Origin: Micromonospora andamanensis
Lineage (GTDB): Bacteria; Actinomycetota; Actinomycetes; Mycobacteriales; Micromonosporaceae
Direction of reading: 5' to 3'
NCBI RefSeq assembly: GCF_016863495.1
Contig: NZ_BOOZ01000008.1
Coordinates: 81,469-145,468, forward strand
DNA length: 64,000 nucleotides
The position numbers were made by a program, and so were the translations under genes. Numbering within the stretch: the stretch's first letter is position 1; each line of letters begins with the position of its first letter. Below are positions 8,092-16,629 of the stretch, in pieces. The notes beneath the pieces were generated by a model. It did no database searches and was not told where the DNA came from. It saw only the letters and a program-made list of their open reading frames with translations.

Positions 8092-8577
8092 GTGACTCGG
8101 CTGGGGGATCTTGAGCGTGCGGTGATGGACGTGCTGTGGGACTCGGTGCCCGCCACGTCGGACGGTGTCACCGTGCGCGAGGTGGCCGACGCCCTGGACG
8201 GGCGGGAGCTGGCCTACACCACGGTGATGACCGTGCTGGACCGACTGGCCGGTAAGGGCATGGTGCAGCGCGAGCGGGAGGGTCGGGCGTGGCGTTACCG
8301 TGCCGCGGCCAGCCGCGAGGCGTACATCGCCCAGCTCATGCTCGACGCGCTCGACCTGGGTGGCAGCCGCGACGCGGCGCTTGTCCGCTTCGCCCACTCG
8401 GTCACCGGCACCGAGGCCGACGTGCTGCGCGCCGCGCTCGCGGCGGAGGCCGGGATGACTGCCGACGCACCTGGGCAGGCGGACGGCCCGGGTCGCGGGT
8501 TGACCGACCGGGTCGAGTCGCCGCAGGGTGACCCGGCGTCGCGCGCCGGCCGGGCCGACGAGGCCGCGGAGCGGTAG
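8092..8577 (+). CDS. BlaI/MecI-family transcriptional repressor
   Basis: Winged-helix repressor of 161 aa. MTRLGDLERAVMDVLW at the N-terminus and the recognition region LAYTTVMTVLDRLAGKGMV-REREG are typical of BlaI/MecI. Family members repress beta-lactamase or cell-envelope genes and are inactivated by proteolysis triggered by a BlaR1-type M56 protease, which is the next gene, 9 bp downstream. The C-terminal ~35 residues are polar and probably disordered. The GTG start is chosen for the leaderless -10 and the conserved N-terminus. Confidence 0.92.
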   Translation: MTRLGDLERAVMDVLWDSVPATSDGVTVREVADALDGRELAYTTVMTVLDRLAGKGMVQREREGRAWRYRAAASREAYIAQLMLDALDLGGSRDAALVRFAHSVTGTEADVLRAALAAEAGMTADAPGQADGPGRGLTDRVESPQGDPASRAGRADEAAER

Positions 8578-8586
8578 GGCGACGCC

Positions 8587-9492
8587 GTGGCGCACACCCT
8601 GCACTTCGCCGCCTCGATGGTGGCGTGCTGGCTGATCGCCCAGGTGCTGGCCCGGTCCACCTGGACGTGGCGCAGCCCCCGGGTGGCGATCCTCTGCTGG
8701 CAGGCGATCGGCCTGGGGGTCGGTCTCTCCGCGATGGGCCTACCCATCGCGCTGGGCCTCGCCCCGTACCAGCGGGGCACCGGCAGCGCCCTGCTGGCCC
8801 TGGTCGACGATCTCTGGCACGGCACCCTGCCCGCCGGTCTCGGTGCGCTGCACCTGGGGCTGGTCGGCGTCGGTCTCGGCGTCGGGGCGGTGCTGCTGAC
8901 CACGACGGTACGCAGCATCCACGGCACGGTACGCGCCCAGCGTCGGCACCGGGACCTGCTCACCCTGGTCGCCCGGCGGGATCCGACGGTGCCCGGGGCA
9001 CTTGTCCTCGACCACCCGGGTGCGGCCGCGTACTGCCTTCCGGGGGTGAAGCCCCGGGTGGTGGTCAGCGCCGGCACGCTCAGCCTGCTCGACCGGGCTG
9101 AGCTGGCGGCGGTGCTGACCCACGAGCGGGCGCACGCGCAGGAGCGACACGACCTGGTGCTGCTGCCGTTCACCGCGCTCTGTCGCGCGTTGCCCTGGAT
9201 CCGCTGGGTCCGCGATGCCCACGAGCGGGTGTCCCTGCTTGTCGAGATGCGCGCCGACGACAAGGCCCGCGAGTTGCACGCCGAGGCTCCGCTGGCCGGT
9301 GCGTTGCGCCGGTTCGCCGCCGCCGGAAACCGGATCACGCCGGCCGGTGCGCTCGGCGTGGGCGACCGGGATCTGGACGTACGGGTGCAGCGGTTGCTGG
9401 TCACCGAGCGGCCGGCTCGGTTGCTCGGCGCCACCGCCCTGACCGTGACCGTGACGGTGGCCGCCCTGCCGGTCTCGCTCTTCCTCAGCTGA
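8587..9492 (+). CDS. M56-family membrane metallopeptidase (BlaR1-like)
   Basis: Membrane protease of 301 aa. It has several N-terminal membrane segments, then the zinc motif HERAH (His179, Glu180, His183) in LTHERAHAQERHDLV, and a final hydrophobic helix (about 280-300). No penicillin-binding sensor domain follows, unlike staphylococcal BlaR1 of ~580 aa, so the inducer is unknown. It pairs with the BlaI gene just upstream and probably cleaves that repressor on a cell-envelope signal. Confidence 0.9.
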   Translation: MAHTLHFAASMVACWLIAQVLARSTWTWRSPRVAILCWQAIGLGVGLSAMGLPIALGLAPYQRGTGSALLALVDDLWHGTLPAGLGALHLGLVGVGLGVGAVLLTTTVRSIHGTVRAQRRHRDLLTLVARRDPTVPGALVLDHPGAAAYCLPGVKPRVVVSAGTLSLLDRAELAAVLTHERAHAQERHDLVLLPFTALCRALPWIRWVRDAHERVSLLVEMRADDKARELHAEAPLAGALRRFAAAGNRITPAGALGVGDRDLDVRVQRLLVTERPARLLGATALTVTVTVAALPVSLFLS

Positions 9493-9547
9493 CCGACCCT
9501 GAACTAACCCTGATCATGCCGACCCGGCGCGCATCGCGACAGTATAT

Positions 9548-9560
9548 GTAGCGTCTCTAC
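9548..9560 (+). promoter_or_regulatory. 13-bp dyad in the cydA promoter, shared with padR
   Basis: GTAGCGTCTCTAC is a GTAG-N5-CTAC dyad overlapping a TAGCGT hexamer (9549-9554) that can serve as -10 for cydABDC. A second candidate -10, TAGGCT, lies at 9564-9569. The padR promoter carries the same 13-mer with one change (16487-16499), so PadR is the likely ligand. Confidence 0.5.
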
Positions 9561-9607
9561 GTGTAGGCTCCCTATTCGCAATGAATCCTGTCCCGGGAGA
9601 GCCCACC

Positions 9608-10864
9608 ATGGACACCCTGCTCCTCGCTCGCCTGCAGTTCGCCACCACCGCCTCGGTCCACTTCCTCTTCGTGGCCGTCACGCTCGGCCTGGTCACCCTG
9701 CTCGTCGGGATGCAGACCGCCTGGGTGGTCACCGGCAACCACAGGTGGGAGCGGCTGACCCGCTTCTGGGGCCAGCTCTACGTGATCAACTACGTGCTCG
9801 GCATCGCGACGGGCGTCGTGATGGAGTTCCAGTTCGGGCTGAACTGGAGCGGGCTGTCGCGCTACGTCGGCAACGTCTTCGGCGCCCCACTGGCGATCGA
9901 GACCCTTGTCGCCTTCTTCCTGGAGTCGACGTTCCTCGGTATGTGGATCTTCGGTTGGCACCGGCTGCGGCGCGGCGCGCACCTCGCGCTGCTCTACGGA
10001 GTCGCGATCACCGCGTACGCCTCGGCGTTCTGGATCATGGTGGCCAACTCCTGGTTGCAGAACCCGGTCGGCTACGAGGTGCGCGACGGCGTAGCCCACC
10101 TGACCGACTTCGCGGCGCTGCTGACCAACCCGGCCCTGTGGATGGCTCTCGGGCACGTGGTGTCCGCCGCCCTGCTCACCGGCGGCCTGCTGATGGCGGC
10201 GATAAGCGCCTGGCACCTCAACCGCCGCACCCCGGACCTTGCGCTGTTCCGCAGCTCGCTGCGGATCGGTCTGGTCACCGCCGCGCTGGCGATCACCCTC
10301 GTGCAGGGTTTCGGCTTCGCCCAGTTCGGGCCGGTGGGCGGCGTGCAACCCACCAAGTTCGGCGGCGACAGCCCGCAGGCCGAGGTGCTGATCGCCGACT
10401 GGACCAGCCGGTTCGGCCCCGGCGACTACCTGCCTCCCGCGCTGTCGAACGTCGGCCTCGGCTTCATGATCCTTATCGGTTTCGCCCTCGGCCTGCTCTG
10501 GCTGCTCGTCCCGCTGCTCTGGCGGGACTGGATCATCCGCCTCCGATTCCCACTGTGGCTGCTGATGCTCGCCCTGCCCCTGCCGTTCGTCGCGCTGATC
10601 CTCGGCTGGATCGCCCGCGAGGTCGGCCGCCATCCCTGGGTGGCGTACGGGCTGCTGCCTGTGGACCAGGCGGTCTCGCCGATCAGCCCCTGGCTGATGG
10701 CGGCCTCGCTTGTCGGCTTCACCCTGCTGCTCGGCACGCTCGCCGTCACCAACTGGATGCTGCTCGCCCGGTACGCCGCCCGGGGTGCCGCAGACCCCGC
10801 TCTCGGCCGCCCGCCGGCCCAACCGCCGGCCGACGACCCACGCCCCGAACCCGCTTTCGCCTGA
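9608..10864 (+). CDS. cydA: Cytochrome bd-type oxidase subunit I, short Q-loop
   Basis: CydA-family subunit of 418 aa that oxidises an electron donor and reduces O2 at the membrane. Heme ligands align with E. coli: His18 (b595), His183 (b558) and probably Met287 (b558). LAIETLVAFFLESTFLG keeps the proton-channel glutamates. The segment between His183 and Met287 is only 104 residues, about half the E. coli span. Lys250 is retained, but the partner Glu five residues on is Ser255. The usual GRQPW motif reads GRHPW (His342). The start at 9608 is preferred over the in-frame ATG at 9581 because GGGAGA lies 7 nt upstream and the family begins near MDTLLLARLQF. It leads an operon with cydB, cydD and cydC. 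Confidence 0.93.
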   Translation: MDTLLLARLQFATTASVHFLFVAVTLGLVTLLVGMQTAWVVTGNHRWERLTRFWGQLYVINYVLGIATGVVMEFQFGLNWSGLSRYVGNVFGAPLAIETLVAFFLESTFLGMWIFGWHRLRRGAHLALLYGVAITAYASAFWIMVANSWLQNPVGYEVRDGVAHLTDFAALLTNPALWMALGHVVSAALLTGGLLMAAISAWHLNRRTPDLALFRSSLRIGLVTAALAITLVQGFGFAQFGPVGGVQPTKFGGDSPQAEVLIADWTSRFGPGDYLPPALSNVGLGFMILIGFALGLLWLLVPLLWRDWIIRLRFPLWLLMLALPLPFVALILGWIAREVGRHPWVAYGLLPVDQAVSPISPWLMAASLVGFTLLLGTLAVTNWMLLARYAARGAADPALGRPPAQPPADDPRPEPAFA

Positions 10865-10874
10865 GGAGCCGGAG

Positions 10875-11882
10875 ATGGAACTCGCCTGGTACGCCCTACT
10901 CGGCCTCTTCTTCGCCGGCTACCTGGTGCTCGGCGGCTACGACTACGGCGTCGGCCTGCTGCTCGCCCGTGGCGCTGACGCGCCACGCCGACGCGCCGCC
11001 CTCAACGCGGTAGGTCCTTTCTTCCTCGGCAACGAGGTGTGGCTGGTGGCCGCCGCCGGCATCCTGTTCGGCGCGTTTCCCGTGCTGGAGGGGGAACTGC
11101 TCGCCGGCAGCTACCCGGCGGTGGCCGCCGCGCTCGCCGGAGTGATCCTGGTGACCGCCGGGGTGCAGCTCCGCAGCCGGCCGGACAGCGCGCGGGCCCG
11201 CGCCGCCTGGGACCGGGTGATCGTGGTCGGCAGCCTGCTCGCCGCGCTCGGCTGGGGTGTGGTGCTCGCCGGACTGCTCCAGGGCGTACCGCTGCGCGCC
11301 GACGGACACGTCGCCGGGGTGACGCACCTGTTCACTCCGTTCGCCGCCGCCACCGGGCTGGCCGTGCTGGCGCTGGTCGTGGCGCACGGTGCGACTTTCC
11401 TCACGCTCCAGTTACCCACAGTCGAGGGCGACCGGCTCCGACCACTGGCCCGCCGGCTACTCCTCACCGCGATCGTCGCGGTCGGCGCGGCCACCGTCGC
11501 CGGCTTGCTCTCCGACCGGGTACGCGCCGCCGCGCAGCGCCCCGCGGTCGGCGTACTGCTGGCGGTGTTGCTGGTGACGGCCCTGCTGGCGGCGCGGGCG
11601 GCGCTCGGGCGGCGGCGGCCCGGGCTGGCCTTCGCGGCCACCGCGACGGCGCTCGCACTCCCGGTGCTGCTGATCGGGGCGACCCTCTGGCCGTACGCGC
11701 TGGTGTCGACCGTGGAACCGAGCGCGTCACTGACGGTGACCGATGCGGCCGCCAGCGGGCCGACCCTGCGTCTGCTGGGCTGGCTGACGGTACCGCTGCT
11801 GCCGGCCCTACTAGGCTTCCAGGCGATGTGCTTGTGGATTTTCCGGGGACGGGCCGACGGCAGGGCACCGGTGTACTGGTGA
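10875..11882 (+). CDS. cydB: Cytochrome bd-type oxidase subunit II
   Basis: CydB of 335 aa, the structural partner of CydA. The N-terminus MELAWYALLGLFFAGYLVLG and the following GGYDYGVGLL are characteristic, and eight or nine membrane segments can be drawn. The start has GAGGAG about 6 nt upstream. Its stop overlaps the GTG of cydD by 4 bp, so CydAB and the CydDC exporter are translated as one unit. Confidence 0.94.
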   Translation: MELAWYALLGLFFAGYLVLGGYDYGVGLLLARGADAPRRRAALNAVGPFFLGNEVWLVAAAGILFGAFPVLEGELLAGSYPAVAAALAGVILVTAGVQLRSRPDSARARAAWDRVIVVGSLLAALGWGVVLAGLLQGVPLRADGHVAGVTHLFTPFAAATGLAVLALVVAHGATFLTLQLPTVEGDRLRPLARRLLLTAIVAVGAATVAGLLSDRVRAAAQRPAVGVLLAVLLVTALLAARAALGRRRPGLAFAATATALALPVLLIGATLWPYALVSTVEPSASLTVTDAAASGPTLRLLGWLTVPLLPALLGFQAMCLWIFRGRADGRAPVYW

Positions 11883-13555
11883 GCCGCCGCCGCCCCTTCG
11901 ACCCGCGGCTGCTGCGTCGGGTTCCCGCTGCCCGACGCGACCTAGCCCTGCTCGCGCTGCTCGGCGTGCTCGCCGCCGGACTGGTCGTGGCACAGGCCAC
12001 CGCCCTGGCCGTGCTGCTGGCCACGGCCTTCACCGGGCGACTGGACCGGGCCGCGCTCGTCGGTCTGCTGGCCGCCGTCGCGGCCCGCTCGCTCGTGGTC
12101 TGGGCACAGGGCGCGGTGTCCGCGCGGGTGGCCGCGACGGTCAAGGCGGCACTGCGGGCGGACCTGTTGGGTGCGGTCGCCCGACACGGGCCGGGTTGGG
12201 TCGCCGGTCAGCGGGCCGGGCAGCTGGCCACGCTCGCCGGTCGGGGACTGGACGCGCTCGACGCCTATTTCACCGGCTACCTGCCGCAACTCGTGCTCAG
12301 CATCACCGTGCCGGTGGCGGTGCTGGGCCGGGTCCTCGTCGCCGACTGGAGCTCCGCGGTGATCATCGCGCTGACGCTACCGCTCATCCCGATCTTCGGC
12401 GCGTTGCTCGGCTGGCAGGCCCAGGCCGCCACCGAGCGCCAGTGGCGACGGCTGTCGCTGCTCGGCGGGCACTTCCTGGACATGGTGGCCGGTCTGCCCA
12501 CGCTGCGCGCGTTCGGCCGGGCCCGGGCGCAGACCGACGCGGTCCGACGGATGGCCGACGGTCACCGGATCGCCACCATGAAGACGCTGCGGATCGCCTT
12601 TCTCTCCGCGCTGGTGCTGGAACTCGTCGCCACCCTGTCGGTGGCGCTTGTCGCCGTCCCGGTCGGCATCCGGCTGCTCGGCGGCGGTTTGGCGTTGCAG
12701 ACCGCGCTGCTGGTGCTGCTGCTGACCCCGGAGGCGTACCTGCCGCTGCGGGCGGCCGGCAGCCGGTTCCACGCGAGCATGGAAGGGCTCACCGCGCTGG
12801 ACGAGGCGCTCACCCTCTCCGGCTCGGCACCCCCGGCACCGGCGAGGCAGCCGGGCCCACGACCGGACGGGCGCGCCGAGATCCGCTTCGAATCGGTGAC
12901 CGTCACGTACGAGCGCACCACGGCGTTGCGCGACGTGTCGTTGACCATCCGGCCGGGCGAACGCATCGCGATCATCGGGCCGAGTGGTGCCGGCAAAAGC
13001 ACCCTGCTCAACCTGCTGCTCGGCTTCGTGAGCCCGACCGACGGCCGGGTCACCGTCGGCGGGGTCGACCTGGCCGAGGCCGACCTCGACGACTGGCGAC
13101 GACAGGTGGCGTGGGTGCCCCAGCGGGCCCACCTGTTCGCCACGTCGCTGGCCGACAACATCCGGCTCGGCACCCCCGACGCCACAGCCGCCGATCTCGC
13201 CGCCGCGGTCCGCGCCGCCGCGCTGGACGAGGTGGTCACCGCCCTGCCCGACGGGCTGGACACCCTGCTCGGCGAGCGGGGGCACGGTCTGTCCAGCGGG
13301 CAGCGGCAACGAGTCGCCCTGGCCCGGGCGTTCCTGCGGGACGCACCTGTGGTCCTGCTCGACGAACCGACCGCGCGCCTCGACGCCGCCGCCGAGGCGG
13401 CGGTGCTGTCGGCCACCCGTGAGTTGGTCGCCGGCCGTACCGCGCTCCTGGTGGCTCACCGGCCCGCGCTGCTCACCGACGTCGACCGGATCCTGCGGGT
13501 CGAGGACGGGCGGGTCACCGAACTCACTCCGGCACCGGCCGGGGAGCGCCGATGA
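11879..13555 (+). CDS. cydD: Thiol reductant ABC exporter subunit CydD
   Basis: Fused membrane-ATPase half-transporter of 558 aa. CydDC exports cysteine or glutathione-type thiols and is needed to assemble cytochrome bd. The N-terminal half has six membrane helices. The ATPase half has Walker A GPSGAGKSTLL (about 366-376), signature LSSGQRQRVALARA and Walker B VVLLDEPTA. I start at the GTG overlapping the cydB stop by 4 bp; the frame is open further upstream inside cydB, but that part is shadow sequence. Confidence 0.93.
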   Translation: MSRRRPFDPRLLRRVPAARRDLALLALLGVLAAGLVVAQATALAVLLATAFTGRLDRAALVGLLAAVAARSLVVWAQGAVSARVAATVKAALRADLLGAVARHGPGWVAGQRAGQLATLAGRGLDALDAYFTGYLPQLVLSITVPVAVLGRVLVADWSSAVIIALTLPLIPIFGALLGWQAQAATERQWRRLSLLGGHFLDMVAGLPTLRAFGRARAQTDAVRRMADGHRIATMKTLRIAFLSALVLELVATLSVALVAVPVGIRLLGGGLALQTALLVLLLTPEAYLPLRAAGSRFHASMEGLTALDEALTLSGSAPPAPARQPGPRPDGRAEIRFESVTVTYERTTALRDVSLTIRPGERIAIIGPSGAGKSTLLNLLLGFVSPTDGRVTVGGVDLAEADLDDWRRQVAWVPQRAHLFATSLADNIRLGTPDATAADLAAAVRAAALDEVVTALPDGLDTLLGERGHGLSSGQRQRVALARAFLRDAPVVLLDEPTARLDAAAEAAVLSATRELVAGRTALLVAHRPALLTDVDRILRVEDGRVTELTPAPAGERR

Positions 13556-13617
13556 GCGGGCGCACCAGCGCGCTGGTATCTCGTCGCCGCACCGAGCGAA
13601 GCGAGGCGGCGCGATGA
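13552..13617 (+). CDS. Mini-ORF linker (21 aa) between cydD and cydC
   Basis: The ATG overlaps the cydD stop as ATGA, and its own stop overlaps the cydC ATG as ATGA, so a terminating ribosome could step through all three frames. The peptide begins MSGRTSALV and is basic. The DNA contains ACCGAGCGAAGCGAGG, an imperfect palindrome. The same layout and related sequence occur at 34787-34855. It may be a spacer that preserves translational coupling rather than a functional peptide. Confidence 0.4.
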   Translation: MSGRTSALVSRRRTERSEAAR

Positions 13618-15401
13618 GCGGCGGACACTCGCCCGAGCTGGTCGTGCTGCGGCTGGCCCGGCCGTACCTGAAGCGCCTGATCGGCGCCGGGCTGCTCGCC
13701 TCCGCCACCGAGTTCGCCGGGCTCGCCCTGATGGCGACCGCGACCTGGCTGCTGATGACCGCCGCCGGTCAGCCTCCGCTGGATCGGCTCACCGTGGCGA
13801 TCGTCGCGGTACGGGCGCTGGCGGTGAGCCGGGGCGTACTGCGCTACACCGAACGCCTGGCCGGGCACGACGCCGTGCTGCGCCTGGTCACCGACGTCCG
13901 GGCCCGGGTCTTCGACACGCTGGCGACCCGGCATGGTGACCCGCCCCGCAGCGGAGACGCGCTGAGCCGACTTGTCTCCGATGTGGAGGCGGTACAGGAC
14001 CTGCTGCTCCGGGTGGTCGTGCCGGCAGCCGCGGCCGGGCTGGTGAGCGTACTGGCCGTCGGGCTGACCGCGCTGGTCTCGCCGCCGGCCGCGCTCGCTC
14101 TCGCCGCCGGGCTGCTGGTGGCCGCCGTGGCCCTGCCGGCGTTGGCGACCGCGCTGACCCGACGGGCCGGTGCGGAGGTGGCGCCGCTGCGTGGTGCGCT
14201 CGCCACCGACGCGATCGATCTCACCCACGGCGCTGCCGACCTGGCCGCCTTCGGTGCCACCTCGGACGCGCTGGCGGCAGCCGATCACCGGGCCCGCCGG
14301 CTGGCTCGGCTGGAACGGCGACTCGCCGCGCTCGGCTTCGCCGTCGACGCGGCCGGTGTGCTGGTGGCCGGTCTCACCGCCGGTGCGGTGGTGCTCGTGG
14401 CCCTCGACGCCGGTGTGGACGGGGTACTTGTCGGCGTCCTGGCCGTCGGCACCCTGGCCGCCGTGGAGATCGCCCTCGCGCTCGTCGGTGCCGCCCGGCA
14501 GTGGACCGGTCTGCGGTCCGGGCTGACCCGGGTGGCCCAACTGCTCACCACCGACCGCGCCGGGACCGAGACGGCCGAGACGGCCGAGACGAGCGTGGCC
14601 GGGCCGGTCGACACGGGTGACGCCGCCGGTGGGCGGCAGGCCGCGACGGTCCGGTTCGAGGCGGTGACGGTCCGGTACCGGGTCGGTGCTTCCGCCGCGC
14701 TCGACGGGTTCGACCTCGAGCTGCCACCCGGACGGCGGGTCGCGGTCGTCGGCCCGAGCGGCGCGGGCAAGAGCACCCTGGCCGCCGTCCTGACCGGTGC
14801 GGTGTCCCCCGCCGCCGGCCGGGTCACCCTGGACGGGCGGGACGTGTCGGCGTACCCGCCCGAGGAACTGCCCCATCTGGTCGGCGGGCTGCTCGCCGAG
14901 GCGTACGTCTTTCACGCCACCGTCCGGGAGAACATGCTGCTCGGCCGTCCGGGTGCGGACGAGGACGCGCTTGCCGCCGCCGCCACCGCCGCCGGGCTGG
15001 CGGACTGGGTCCGGGCGCAGCCGGACGGCTGGGACACGGTGGTCGGCGAGGAGGGCGCCCAGCTCTCCGGTGGCCAACGGCAGCGGCTCGCGCTGGCCCG
15101 CGCCCTGCTCGCCGCGCCCGGGGTACTGGTGCTCGACGAGCCCACCGAGGGCCTCGACCCGGTCGCCGCCGACCAGGTGCTGGGCACCGCGTTGGCCGCG
15201 ACCCCGCCCGGGCATTCGGTGCTGCTGATCACCCACCGGCTCAGCGGGCTCGCCGACGTCGACGAGATCGTGGTGCTGGACGCCGGCCGGGTCGTGCAGC
15301 GGGGTCGACACGCCGCGCTCGTGGCGACGCCCGGCTGGTACCGGGAACAGTGGGTGTTGCAGCAGGCCGCCGAGCACGGCTACCTCGCGGTGTCAGGCTG
15401 A
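13614..15401 (+). CDS. cydC: Thiol reductant ABC exporter subunit CydC
   Basis: Second half-transporter of the CydDC heterodimer, 595 aa. Six membrane helices are followed by an ATPase with Walker A GPSGAGKSTLA (about 379-389), signature LSGGQRQRLALARA and Walker B LVLDEPTEGL. A short Thr/Glu-rich linker (TETAETAETS) joins the halves. The start MSGGHSPELVVLRLARPYL lies right after the 21-codon linker ORF; the frame stays open upstream into cydD, but coupling and similarity favour this ATG. Confidence 0.93.
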   Translation: MSGGHSPELVVLRLARPYLKRLIGAGLLASATEFAGLALMATATWLLMTAAGQPPLDRLTVAIVAVRALAVSRGVLRYTERLAGHDAVLRLVTDVRARVFDTLATRHGDPPRSGDALSRLVSDVEAVQDLLLRVVVPAAAAGLVSVLAVGLTALVSPPAALALAAGLLVAAVALPALATALTRRAGAEVAPLRGALATDAIDLTHGAADLAAFGATSDALAAADHRARRLARLERRLAALGFAVDAAGVLVAGLTAGAVVLVALDAGVDGVLVGVLAVGTLAAVEIALALVGAARQWTGLRSGLTRVAQLLTTDRAGTETAETAETSVAGPVDTGDAAGGRQAATVRFEAVTVRYRVGASAALDGFDLELPPGRRVAVVGPSGAGKSTLAAVLTGAVSPAAGRVTLDGRDVSAYPPEELPHLVGGLLAEAYVFHATVRENMLLGRPGADEDALAAAATAAGLADWVRAQPDGWDTVVGEEGAQLSGGQRQRLALARALLAAPGVLVLDEPTEGLDPVAADQVLGTALAATPPGHSVLLITHRLSGLADVDEIVVLDAGRVVQRGRHAALVATPGWYREQWVLQQAAEHGYLAVSG

Positions 15402-15467
15402 TCCGTCGGGGGCGCCTCCGGGATGTCCCCGAGGCCGGAACGCCCACCCACATGGCAGGGTGGGGCC

Positions 15468-16139
15468 ATGCCGGTCAGGGACGACGTGTTTGTCGAGGAG
15501 CACCTGCGGCAGCTCGGCAGTCGGCTCCAAGGGCCGCGCCGGCTGCGAGCCGACCTGATGACCGAGGCCCGGCACGGGCTGCTCGACGCCGTCGAGGCGT
15601 ACCGGGACAGCGGCCTGCCGCCGCGTGAGGCGGCCCGCCAGGCGGTCGCCGACTTCGGTACGCCGGATCAGCTTGCCCCGGCCTACCAGGCCGAACTCGC
15701 GGTGGCCGCGTTGCGCGGGCTGTCCCTGCGAGTGGTCGCCATCGCCGCGACCGGCTCGATCGCCGGTGACCTCACCTGGCAGGGGTCGAGTTGGAGCGGC
15801 GGCCCGCGACCGCCTGCCGGTTACCTGCTGTTGTCACAGGCGGTGGAGTGGATCTGGGCAGGGGCGTTCCTGCTCGGCCTGGCCGGGCTGGTGCTGGTCA
15901 CGGCCACCGCCCGCTCGGCGCGGCCCGCCCTGACCGTGCTGGCCCACGGCTCCGGTGTCGCGTTGACCGGGGCCGCCCTGCTGGGCGCGGTGGCCGGGGT
16001 CGGGCTGTTCGCCTGGTCCATCCTGCTGTGGGACGCCGCCCTGACCTGGCCACCGATGATCATCGGCATGGTCGTCGGCGCTGCCGCCCACGCCTGGCTG
16101 GGCAGCGCCGCCCGCACCTGGCTGCTGGCCACCCGCTGA
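15468..16139 (+). CDS. Membrane protein with permease-prefix domain
   Basis: Protein of 223 aa. The N-terminal ~70 residues (EEHLRQLGSRLQGPRRLRADLMTEARHGL) match the permease prefix domain 1 found in front of PadR-linked membrane proteins. About four membrane helices follow. It lies 66 bp after cydC and ends 3 bp from the convergent PadR gene, a pairing common in actinobacteria. Function unknown; co-regulation with the cyd operon is suggested by the shared dyad at the cydA and padR promoters. Confidence 0.82.
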   Translation: MPVRDDVFVEEHLRQLGSRLQGPRRLRADLMTEARHGLLDAVEAYRDSGLPPREAARQAVADFGTPDQLAPAYQAELAVAALRGLSLRVVAIAATGSIAGDLTWQGSSWSGGPRPPAGYLLLSQAVEWIWAGAFLLGLAGLVLVTATARSARPALTVLAHGSGVALTGAALLGAVAGVGLFAWSILLWDAALTWPPMIIGMVVGAAAHAWLGSAARTWLLATR

Positions 16140-16142
16140 CGT

Positions 16143-16484
16143 TCAGCCCATCGCGGTGGGTGCGGTGCCCGGGTCCAGGAATCGGCCGACCGTCGCGCTG
16201 AACTCTCGCCATCCGGACCGCTGGTCGGCCAGGGCCCGCCGGCCGGTGTCGGTCAACTCGTAGGTCCGCCGTTCCCGCCCGCTGACTGTGCTCCACGCGC
16301 TGACCACGTGCCCGGCGCGCTCCAGCCGCCGCAGCGCCGGGTAGACGGTGCCAGTGGGCAGGTCGAGGTGGCCGTCGCTGCGCGCCCGCAGGGCCTCGAT
16401 GATGGCGTAGCCGTGCAGCGCCCCTCGTTCCAGCACCGCCAGGAGCAGGGCGTCGAGGTGTCCGTGCAGCGCCTGCGCATTCAT
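16143..16484 (-). CDS. PadR-family transcriptional regulator
   Basis: Winged-helix regulator of 113 aa with the PadR signature: LLLAVLERGALHGYAIIEAL, LPTGTVYPALRRLERAGHV and RRTYELTDTGRRAL. Short PadR proteins act as ligand-responsive repressors, usually of their own gene and a neighbouring membrane-protein gene. A GTAG-N5-CTAC dyad sits 2 bp before its ATG, with a near-identical copy at the cydA promoter, so this protein probably represses the cyd operon as well as itself. Confidence 0.93.
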   Translation of the reverse strand: MNAQALHGHLDALLLAVLERGALHGYAIIEALRARSDGHLDLPTGTVYPALRRLERAGHVVSAWSTVSGRERRTYELTDTGRRALADQRSGWREFSATVGRFLDPGTAPTAMG

Positions 16485-16486
16485 AG

Positions 16487-16499
16487 GTAGACACGCTAC
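16487..16499 (-). promoter_or_regulatory. 13-bp dyad in the padR promoter
   Basis: On the coding strand of padR the site reads GTAGCGTGTCTAC, 12 of 13 bases identical to 9548-9560. The embedded TAGCGT hexamer lies 8 nt before the ATG, giving a leaderless promoter with the operator on its -10. Confidence 0.5.
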
Positions 16500-16629
16500 T
16501 TGTTATCCGGGTGGTGGGCCACCGGGGTGCGGCCAGCGGTTACCGAGCGCAGCCAACTAGGGTATGTGCCCAGAGTCACTCGCCGGCATCAGCGCCGGGG
16601 GTGGTAGCCCGACGCACACGGAGGTCACC

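Noticed and set aside
7801..8114. Overlapping plus-strand frames through the 42-bp repeats giving repeated HYPRSCRHGPG-type peptides
   Set aside because: The period is divisible by three, so repeats appear in every frame. No ribosome site, conserved start or codon pattern supports a gene, and the frames run into the BlaI promoter.
9581..9607. In-frame upstream ATG of cydA at 9581
   Set aside because: It lacks a ribosome site and lies next to candidate -10 elements; the ATG at 9608 has GGGAGA and the conserved N-terminus.
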